The notes under the pieces are model-generated. The model had not been told where the DNA came from, made no database searches, and worked only from the letters and a program-made list of their open reading frames with translations. Positions 26,563-37,200 of a stretch of 64,000 nucleotides of DNA are shown here, piece by piece (positions within the stretch are counted from its first letter, which is position 1; each line of letters starts with the position of its first letter). The DNA lies in assembly GCF_949628215.1 (NCBI RefSeq), contig NC_134282.1, forward strand, positions 13,762,223-13,826,222, given 5' to 3'. The translations under genes were made by a program, and so were the position numbers. Source of the DNA: Phalacrocorax aristotelis (Eukaryota; Chordata; Aves; Suliformes; Phalacrocoracidae).

Positions 26563-27799
26563 CTGTTGAACATGCTTGAGCCTGGGATTCAGAGCTACAG
26601 GCAGAACTGAAGCTGTGTGTCACCCCTTGCAGAAAAAATAATACTGATGGGCTTAGCCATATGAAACCCTACAGGACAGGTCTGGTCCAGGGTGTGTTAC
26701 TTTGGTTTCTATACATGTAGCTTCTATTCCGAACTGAAGCAATCAGAAACTTGTAGCAGATTTTAGCAAGACTACATTTCTGATATGTCATTAATAGCTG
26801 GTCAATAAAGGACAAAATATTTTCGCAATAACAATCATTTAATTCCCTAAGAATAGTACTGATGAATCAAAAGTGTACCTCGAGCAAGCCCTATTATTAA
26901 AGACACCATATTCAAGGAATTTTGTCTTTAGCAGCAGACGCTAACTTTAACAGGGTATAATATAAATTTTAAAGGCTTTCAGAAGAATATCTATTGTTGT
27001 CACAAGTTTGTACAACTCTTATAACACCAAAGAGAGTCCAGGTACATAGCAGCAATGGTACTCTTCTTTTCCTCTGCTTTTTGACTGTCCATGATGAGCA
27101 ATCAATAAATTGAGAACACTGGACAAAAGGAATCTTCAGCAGAATTAGAATACTACTGAAAATATTGGCAAGGACCTCCCCCCATTGCTGGATCCCAACA
27201 ACTGCTATATGCACATGCTTGTGTGAACTGCAATGCAACTTTTTCCATTGTTTGCACATTTAAATAAAGCTATAAATGCTAAGAAATAGACCTGCCATTT
27301 CGTGCATCTGCTTTTGAAGTGGAATTGTTCTGTTTATTATTCCTGTGCCTTCACGCCTACAGACAGACTTATAATCTGTGAAAACCATGGACTAAATGAA
27401 GAGGAAAGAGGAGTGGAGAAACAGAAAAGTAACTAACTACTTTTTCCTTGCCTCAAGAAAAAAAATGCACCAATGCACAAAGCAATTACTAAAGGATTAT
27501 TAAACAGAAGCAACCACAGTCATTTGTTTCCTGTCTCCTCTAAAATTCTGTTGGTGAAAATCAAAGCCTTAAGTTTCAAAACAACCCAAATTATGAAACT
27601 AAGTCACACTAAAAGAGTCATATTTGACAGCAGATTTATCACTAGATTAATACAATTTTACACTGATTTCTAATAGTTCTGTTCACTTAGATTACTTTGT
27701 TTTGAACGTATATATTTGATAAGAAGTTCTAAACAACAGAATGTGAACACCAAGGTAAAAGTATCAAAGAAGGATACACAGGAAAGAGATTAGGACCTC
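26563..27799. other. Intergenic tail beyond the scramblase gene
   Basis: AT-rich sequence between the solo LTR and the candidate poly-A signal of the scramblase gene. Nothing coding recognised. A TTTATT at about 27331 could be an alternative, more distal poly-A signal. Confidence 0.4.
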
Positions 27800-27805
27800 T
27801 TTATT
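27800..27805 (-). terminator. Candidate poly-A signal, scramblase gene 1
   Basis: AATAAA on the minus strand, about 340 bases after the stop codon of the PLSCR1-like gene. It would give a modest 3' UTR. Other AATAAA copies further downstream are possible. Confidence 0.4.
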
Positions 27806-28146
27806 AGGCTCACTACTTATATTAATACTAAATATAGAAGTAGTCCTCTTTTTTAGGGAGTAAAGTAACCATAAGAAATTATTTTACAATTCCAAGTTTC
27901 TCGGAAAAAAGGTGCTATATATTCCTAGAAATTACAGTATTAATCTGTACAAACGGTTATTTGAATACCACAGATTATTTCATCAGATTACCAAAAAAAG
28001 AAAAAAAGACCATAAAACTTGTAGTTTGCAGGAATTTAACTACAAGCATAAGATGCACATTTCTCTCATCCTTACTGAAGGTCTGCAATCTACTGGCAAG
28101 TTGGGAGATTTATGTTCTTCTTCCTTCTATATAAAAGTTCTAGATT

Positions 28147-28206
28147 TCATTGCCAAACTCCTGCTCGCTGTTGGTTATCACCAGCATGCTCAAAAAACAT
28201 GAAGTC
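28147..28206 (-). CDS. PLSCR1: PLSCR1-like terminal coding exon
   Basis: After a TTTTCTCCTTAG acceptor the exon encodes [19 protein letters not shown] and a TGA at 28149-28147. The DFMFFE end of the membrane segment and the final GVW are family features. The exon is too short to appear as a stand-alone frame. Confidence 0.92.
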   Translation of the reverse strand, partial: DFMFFEHAGDNQQRAGVWQ

Positions 28207-31200
28207 CTAAGGAGAAAACAAAAAGCAAACAAAACAAATGCTTCTTAAATACGGTTCCTAGTTCAGAGATCTCCTGGTTGCTTTGCAAGGTATTCAAAGC
28301 ACCCTCCTCTCAGAAACCTCAAATGATGAGAAGGTGGAGACACCTCTCTCCATCGCTGGGGTCCCTCAGAATAGGACACCCACAGAGAAAGGTGGTGAAA
28401 GACCTACATGGAAACTATATTATCACTAGCCGAAGGTATGCTTCCTTTACTCAGGATTCCTGCCCTGGCTTTGTTCAACCTGACTCAGTCCCTTCAATTT
28501 CACCTCAAACTGGAGTCTATCATCATGGGGGCTTCATTTTCTGTGTCTGGAGTCCTGGGTTGCTCACACTCACTAACGCTGTACTTCATGCACAAGTTAG
28601 AGGCTGGTCAGAACTTCCCAAACTCAAGGTGCTCCACATGCCCCTTTCCTCCCCCTCTACAGCCCTGCCAGCAAAGCACTGCACTTTTTGAAATGGTGCC
28701 TGATGCTGAATTGCACAGGTACATGGAAATACAAGTGTGTTGCACACTGTTTTCAAAAAGCAAAAGTGAGCTGCACTGCAGTATTTGACGTGGCAGAGTC
28801 AGAGTGCAGCTGAAAAGCACTGTATCTAGTTAGATGTGCTTTGCCTCCACAGAAGTCCCTCCCATTGGAAATTACTCCCCTGAGAGCATTTAATCCTGCT
28901 CAGTTCAGTGCTTCACATACTTCCAAGAAGGAGAGTCGGAAGGAACTGGCTGCAGCATTCAGCTGTCCAGTTCACCAGCTCAGCAAGCTGCTCTGGCTTT
29001 GCATGGGTCTCTTGGCTATTGCTGATCTGCGCTTTTCTGGTTTCACCACACACATAAACATGCTGGTCCCTGCTAATGTGTCTGTAAGAAGTCTTCCCTT
29101 TACAGAGTTTCTCAGTCCCACCAAACATGAAGCTCTCCTTAAGAACAGTTAGCACTTCATGTAGTCTAGAATAAGCTTATTGCCCGAGATAATTCTTTGT
29201 TGCCCTCTGTGGTTAGTTCTACACACAGAAAGTTCACAACAAGCTGCCACCCACTTCAAGGAGCTCAGAGTCAAATACTTTACCAGCACAGTTGAAACAT
29301 GGAGATGAAAAAGTCAGTATTCAAGTATTAGTGAACGACAGACTTACAATGAGGAAGCAAGCACCGATCATGACAGCTTTCATTTTTACATCAAGGTCCA
29401 TTGGGAATGTGATTCCAAAGTTGTCTGCATCTGTAAAGGCTTCTTTCAAAAACCCAGTCCACTGCTTAGAAATCCTCCCAACAGTAGAAGTCTCATCCAC
29501 AGACTTCACCTAGTTTAATATAAAAATAAAAAACCAACATCAAATCTGTCATTCGTAATATTCCCAAATCCTTTTCATGACAGATCCATTTGAAAGCTTC
29601 AGATTGTGTCATTTGAATTAATGCAGTCATTGAATGCAACTGTTTGTACCAAAAGGCAATCCTGACTATCAGAAAGTCAGTCTTAAGTAGCACAGACATG
29701 GACTTAATTCTAAATCTGACTGTGGAGTTCAATGCTTTAATGGCATTGGAAGACAGCTACCGCACGCGCGCGCGCACACACACACACACACTCTGCTGGA
29801 AGTGTTGTCTTTTAGCCAAGAGAGTGAATTAGTTTCTCCTGCCATGTATCAGGAACTGCTCAAGTGAAAATTAAACAAATTATGTTCTTCTGTTCCAAAG
29901 CAGAGATTAGCCCTTTGCCAAAATTATGTTTCCTAAAGTTAGGTCAAGTCTTTAGGTTCATGTGAAAGCCTAGTCCCCAAAATAAAATTATACTAAATTT
30001 GCTTTAACAACTATCTGCAACATCATTTTAAATGGTAGCCTAGTGTATCTACTCCTTAATGTGCACAAAAATAATGATGCATTAATTACTATTATTTTTA
30101 AGTGAAAGTTGTAACTCTTCAGTCATTCAAATCTATATTTTAGGTCTAAATTATCTTGATTTACTTGGTCATTGAATGATTATTAAATGATTAAATGAGT
30201 GGTTATAGGAACTCATTTTAATAAATACCTCATACAGCTAAGAATAACATTTTTTGTTAGTGTCTAACATAATAGATTCAAAAAGATTTTGCTGCTAAAT
30301 ATTTCAGTTAAGAGATTTGTGTGCAACCACAGGGAATCAGTCTCATTGATCACTGATAAGTGGTTTTAAGATGTCATTTCTGGAGTTTGTCTGGCTTATC
30401 TAATGTAATCTAGATCTAGAGAAGTGAGCTGATTATACTAGCATTAAAAGATTATGTACTAATTGCTTCATATATACTACGGTTCAGTTGACAGGTATTA
30501 AGTTGAAAGAAGAGAGATACAAACAATTTTTAGCATTGCATACCTCAAAATTAATGTCCTCAAAACAGCTGCAGACAACACATGGGCCAATAATTTTCAG
30601 TATATCCATTCTTTTCTCATTTTGAATGGTAAACTTTGGCAGGCAGGCATGCCAGTTCTGGACAACATAGCCAACTGGTGTTCCTGGAGGCGCCTGGACT
30701 TCCAGCTTCACAGGAAAAAGAAAACCTCGACGTGAATGTCCATGCTTTGATATGCTTGTTAGACAAAGTTCACACTAGCACACAAACCAAACACAACTTA
30801 TTTTTTCCCCAACAATCTGGCTTTCCAGTAAATGAAGCTGCATGGGGCTGTGGAATAATCGCTGGGCGTGACTTAGAAATTGAACTTATGTTTTTAGAAA
30901 AGGCACAGCATGGAAGAAGCTTGCAGGGTAGGGTGCGGCTGACAGGTGAGAAATCCTTAGAAAATAAACTGTTGACCAAGTCTGAGACTAAGACTGGACT
31001 TAGCCACACCTAGACTCCTCTCTGAGAAGGAGTTTAGAAAGCGAGTCTTGTCTGAACTTCGTGACTCAACGGTAGGGTCTCCCCCAGCCACTCCTCAGAC
31101 TCCTACTATTAACGCAACAGAAAATTGGCATAGTCGGCAGGATTACCATGGATAAATTGCTGCAAAAACACAAATGCGCCCCTTCCCAGGCTGGGAGGGA

Positions 31201-34200
31201 GTGGGCTCAAACATTTTGGAGGGATGGAGAGAGTGTCGCGGAACGGATTGAGCAGTGTCAGGCTGCGCAAAGGCTGGGAGCAAACAGAGTGTAATTTCTG
31301 TGGTGCTAGGAGCCCGTTGGTCTTGTGCTCAGCAAGAAGTGAAGGAATCCCCTGCTCCCCAACAAATTTCAAATGTAGAATATACAGCTTTAAAATAAGA
31401 AAGTGCAGTATTAAAATCATCATTGGCCTTTGAGAGAGAGACAGGCAAAAAAACTAGGAACCCGAGTTGATGAACTTGTGAGTGAAAATAATTATCTTAA
31501 ACTGCAGTTGAAAAGGTTGAATTGGCTGATAGATAAAGTACTACCTTCCACCCCAATAAAGCAGATTTGCAGATTAATGCCCTGTACAGACTCTGAGACC
31601 TGGGACAGGGATATTTGGCTTGATAGCGATGATGAGATTGCAGAAACCCCTGATCCCGCACCAGAACCAGTTCCTTTGAGACCTCTGATTAAAACCAAGA
31701 CCACTGTCGGTGACGACGATGGAACCTGCATTACTGTGCAAACAATTCCATGGTCACCAGCAGAGTTACTGAAGATACAGGAGAAATTCCCAAGGCGGCC
31801 AGGAGAATCAAAAGCTGAGTATGTGTGGCGCGTTTCTCTTCAAGGAGGAGACCAAATTATGTTCAGTGAGGAAGAAGCTGGAAGCTATTGGGGGCCAGGA
31901 GTATTCTTAACCTCCATGCCGGAAAACCATAGCTACTCCTTAACTGCACAGGCTGCATACTGGGCAGGTGGTATAGATCCTCAGGAGAGAGAAGAACCAC
32001 TGGAGATTAAAGCTACTGGCTTCTCTGATCTGGCTGCATCAGTACAGAATGCAGCCTGCATACAGGCAATGTATGAAAGAGGCAAGTTAAGGAAATTCCT
32101 GATGCTGGCTCCTGTCGACCTGGCACGATTAACCCCTCTTATTCATGGTCTTCCTGATAGTCTCAAATTATGTGCAGCAAACACCCAAGATCGCATACAA
32201 CCTGGCCAGCGCGGGGTTAAATTCACAGGAATCGATGGTGTGGAAAAGGAATGCACTATGGGGAAAGTTTCACTCTGGCTGCCAGGAGAACAAAGACTAA
32301 CCGAGGCAGAGATATTAGTTGGTACAGCACTCACTGACATTCTGGGATTTAGCATACTGTATGGACGGGTGTGGAAACCCCCAGATGGGACAGCATGGAG
32401 TTTTGCAGGAAATGAAATAGGGTCAGACTTAGTGAGATTAAATCTCTTAGAAACATCTCTACCCTTACCCGCCCCTTGTACCACTAATGTTCGGCAATAC
32501 CCGTTACCAGCGGCAGCAATTACGGGGACTGACTGGGTGGTAACAGAATTAGAGGAAAGAGTGAAGCTGCATGGGGCTTTCTGTGAATGTTTTCAGAAAA
32601 CGGCACGCAAATTGCAGACCTCATATGCAACTTTTGCCTTCACTGAAAACAATAAGATACTCCTAAGGCTGTGGAGCACACAAGCTATGCATCTACAGCT
32701 AAAGATCAAAGTCTGGTGAAATAAAGGCTGTGAGCATCCTGAAAGCATTCAGTGAAGACATTGCAGGATGCAGCTACAACTAATCCCTCAGTAAGAGCTC
32801 TGAGTAGGCTCAGATTTGAAGTTTCAGAAGTTGCATCACCCCATAATTATTTTAATATTAAAAAAAGCTCATCATCTCATGTGTTGAATCTCACTATAGC
32901 TTTCACAGCAGTGAAGTGAAAACTCTAGCTGTTATTTTATGAAAGCCATTGCCAAACTCTTACATTGCAAGTCCATCTCCAGCGCAGATTTCGGCACTAG
33001 CCACAAGTTCCCTGACATGCTGTTGAATCAGATTTTTTTACTACCATAATCAGTAGCAGCCAGAGCGAATCTAAGTGTTGCAGCACACTTGCTTCTTCCC
33101 AGACCAAGGACCCATGCACAAATCCCACAGAACTCTCTCCCCACAACTCACAGGCAAAACCTGACTTCTTTCACCTCCCCTCCTGATGCAAGACAACGCC
33201 ATCCTAAAACTGCGCAGGTGGACCATGTCCCCCATGAAGGAAGATGGTGAGAGGGAGCAACTCACCTCCTGTAAGCAGCAGGGAAAGCAGCACGAAGAAC
33301 ACCGGAGGGGTCTCTGCAGCGTTATCACCTCGTGGCCCAGGTTGTCTATAATCCGGATGGTGAAGGGTCGTGATGGCCCACAACAATTCCTGGTACAGCA
33401 GTCAGTGTCCTCTGCTGCAAAGTACACCCTTTGCCCCAGCGTATTCTTAATTTCATATTTGTTGTTTGTTTCAAAGCCAGTCAAAACTGAAAAACAGGAA
33501 CAGAACTGTTAAATTTCTGAGGTGCATCTGGTCAGAAAAGTCACCGTGCTAACCCTAAAGCTACGCTTTGGGAAGGCAGGCCTCGCTCAAAATCTGTCAG
33601 AGGCAGCTACTGGCAAAGGGAAGTGGTGGGGAAGGACCTTCAAGCAGAGCAGCCTGATGGAGGAGTTCAGGGAGGAGAAGCCACCATGAACACAACAACA
33701 CGGGAAGAGCACGGTGATGTCCATCAGTCCCCTCCCACCAGACACGGCCACCTACTGCCAGAGCAAACAGCACAATTATAAATAACCCAGCACAGAATAT
33801 TCCCCGGGGAAGAGCTGAAGAGATGAAAATTAAAGAAACTTCTGAATTTGAGGGTGAAGCAAGAAAAGGGCTCTAGAGGGCACAAATACATTCAGAATGA
33901 GAAGGCCACAAAAAAAGCCTCACAGTCAAGATTCACAGCAGCACAAATAGAAAAGGTCAGGTATTTTAATTAATTTCTCAAACAAATGAAAGCACTCTTT
34001 GAAGCATTATGGAAAGAAAATGCAGCAGCATTAGGTGTCAGCCAAGGTGGATGGTCCATATTATTTCTTCTATTTGAAAGACCCTGATACGATGACTTTG
34101 ATATTCTTAAAGTGAATGGAATGAGGGGAGCAGAAGGATAGCAGTTCAATTCGCTAAAACAGCAGGGATGGGAGCTGCATGCCAGCCTATGGAATTAGAT

Positions 34201-37200
34201 GGAGTAAGAGAGGACAGAAAAGATCTTTAAGTAGGGAAGAGAGACAAATAGAAATCATATGAATGAATAACATGGGAAATGCGTGACTTCAGCTATAAAT
34301 AGCTACCAAGATTATTCAGTTGCACTGCTATGCATCTTTTAAGATCTACAACCTGCTTAAAATCCCTTTTTCTCCTTCCTCTCCTCCACAACTTCTGCTG
34401 GAATTCAGACAGAATACAGAGGCAAGAAAGAGAAAGGTGGTGATCCACCTTAAATATGTAGTGTCAAAGAAAGTCTAAATTTTACCCTTCTCAGGATTAT
34501 TAGGTTTAAACATTTCTCTGCTATAAATACTTTGCACTTACTCTCAAGAAGTTCAATTTGCTGATGAATTAATATCTGGTCAATCTGTTTGTGGTTGAAA
34601 AATTAAACAGAATAAATAGTTAAGAAGTTAACAACTAAGAGAAATCTAATTTTAAGCAGTGTTGCTGTTTCATTTCAGAATGCAGATTTATGGATCAATA
34701 CATTGTTTAGAGGCAGATCATATACCAGTGAAGCTATGGGAAGTAGCTCATGTCCCCCCGTCCTGTCTTGTCCTGTGTCAATTTAGCCGAGCAGTTTCGG
34801 AGCACTGGAGCAGATGGCAGAAGCTGTACCCAGGCTGGTCTGGTTACAAGCACACAGGGCTAATGTGCATGTGCTCCTTTCAGGACTCGGGGTAGCTCAG
34901 CTACGGAGCCTGGCAGAGCCTCCTACATCCCATCACCACATATCCCAGATGCCTACATCAGGAGTCTGGACAGACAAAAGCAGGAAACTGAGATACGTTA
35001 GAGCAAAAGCTCAGCTACTGCTCAACTCTGAGTGGAACTCTGGAAAAGTCAGCCTCTCCTCACTGGTGCTTCTTTTCTTTTTATTTTGAGCAATTTGCAA
35101 AGCTAGCAACAATACGTCAGTGTTAAGCCTTCATATTTGCTCCCAGTGATGAGATGAACTGTACTTTTACAGTACAAGGACATATTCTGTAATGCAGAAA
35201 CAATTCTTATTTTGCTATTAGCATTCTCTACGTCGTGAAGTCTGACTAGCGCCTCTCCTAACAACATTACAAAGAGGTGTGAAGAAAGCATCACGTTGAA
35301 AATTAAGCACCTCTAATGTGCTACAGTTGCCCATATTATATACATTTATTATATACACCTTGCCAAATCACATTACAGCTCACAAACAGTAGCTTCAGAA
35401 ATGGAAAGGATGTATGATAGCCCTGTGCCCCGGTGCTTTAGCATCTCACTTGGCAGGAGAGTACTCCATGAAGTGCTGCAGCTATAACAGGCACGTCCAC
35501 ATTCAAACATGCATCAATCACATTACAAAAGGCTTCACGTAGCAGCCCAAAAGCAGCAACCCGTGCAGCTGCAACAAAGCCAGATGCTTTTTTTGCTTCT
35601 TCATGGATGCAGGCTGCTTCTCAGGTGAATACCTGTTCTCTGGGGAATGAGGAAGGGTGCAGGTACCTGTGTGAGGTATTCTAGTCCAAGAGGGCAGTTA
35701 GGAAGAGGCGGAGGGATGGGCATCCAGATTGTACCCTCCTTCATGATGGGCTGGTTCTGGATGGGTGGAACAGCAAGTCCTGCCGGGACTCCCATGGTGT
35801 CTACCTGGAAGCCATAGCTCCCCGCGCCTGCGGCACCTGGTGTGGTAAAAGTCAGGCAGCTGTCAAACTTAGACATTGGAAGAAAATTGCCCCATGGATC
35901 TTCAAAAGATTAATTTGTTCACTCTTTTGAACTATGAAGATCCTTATACCTACATTATATTTCAGTTATGAATACTACTACTTTCATGAAGGAAGTTACA
36001 CTGGATTGGGATGTTCTAACCCCTCCAGACAAAACCAAACAAAATAAATAAATGCATCATTCTTGAACATAGCAGAAATATTGTTCACACAAAGATAGGC
36101 AATTCAAAAATTAGAAATATATAAATGGTTATTTCTAAGTAGAGAACACAGAGTACCTTAAAGTACATGATAAGTACTGGCATTTACAAGTTGTCAGTTA
36201 GGCAAAAGAAGAATTTTAAGACAAAGTTTTCCTGGAATTATACCTTCTACTTATGTGATAGGAAATGTCCTGTTAGCAAAGTTCATCTGCAGTTTTCATC
36301 ACACCAGATGAGCGTGATCTAAAAACTGCACTTTCGCATTTGTTTAATGGATTCTCTTTCAAAACTCAGGAAATCCACAACTCCTTCATGGGGGAGGTGC
36401 ACAGTAAAGGAGGAAATAATTCCACGTTTTGCGAATGCCAAGTAAGTCTTCTCCAGTTAGCACCCAATAGGCAACACAAGCTCTCATGAAGCACTCCAGG
36501 GTCTAGATGCTCAGCACCCCACCAGACAGCACAGGCAGCACTGCCTTAGTGCTCACAACCCGCACCACATCCCCAGGCTGTGCGCAGAGCCCTGCCTTGC
36601 CTGACTACCGTCCCACAGCAACACAGTCTTTGCTACAGAGGTGCTTTATGACCTTGTAGCTGAAGCTGCTGAAGTTGCTATTGAAAATTACAGAACAAGA
36701 AATATATTTTGCCTCATTTAATACACACAAACTGATTATCTACTGCTCTTGCATGTGTGTGCACATACAATTATTCAAATGGAAAAATTCTCCCCGACCT
36801 TCATCACACAGGCAGCACGTGCTCATTCCATGCTGAAGCTAACTGTACTTACAGACCTCAGATCGCCTTGCCACAAGATGCGCAAGCTTCAGCTTACGAA
36901 CAGCCGGGTAACTTAGGCCAAACTTTTTGGACTTTGTGCAACTTATGCTTTGAGCCTGATTGCAATTTGGTTCTTCAGAAAACAATTAATTGCCAGAACA
37001 CGAGACACTATTAAGGAGTTCTGCGTTTTAAATGTGGAGCAGAAAATGAGACAGAAGAGGAGAAAAACAAATGAAGTGAAAGTGTAAGGTATAACCACAT
37101 GGAAAGTACAGCAACAGAACAGGAAACAGGAACAGAATACGTAGAGACCAGCATGGAGGAAAACAGTTCTTTCTTCAGTTCTGTATTTCTAGAGAAAAAA

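Larger units (their letters stand above)
30849..32726 (+). mobile_element. ERV remnant, antisense in scramblase intron
   Basis: The element contains, in order, a 5' LTR, a primer-binding site matching tRNA-Ser, a short leader frame starting at the first ATG, and a 429-codon gag/protease-like frame. It lies wholly within the intron between coding exons 5 and 6 of the PLSCR1-like gene, in opposite orientation. I see no polymerase, envelope or 3' LTR, so it is 3'-truncated or a rearranged copy. The right border is uncertain; I set it at the AATAAA after the frame. Opposite orientation avoids sense splice and poly-A signals in the host gene. Confidence 0.82.

Noticed and set aside
35601-35876. 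91-codon scramblase frame starting at an in-frame ATG (35876)
   Set aside because: The part upstream of 35836 is intronic: a good acceptor and exact phase with the 37540-37641 exon give a better model, and the part below 35667 runs past a donor.
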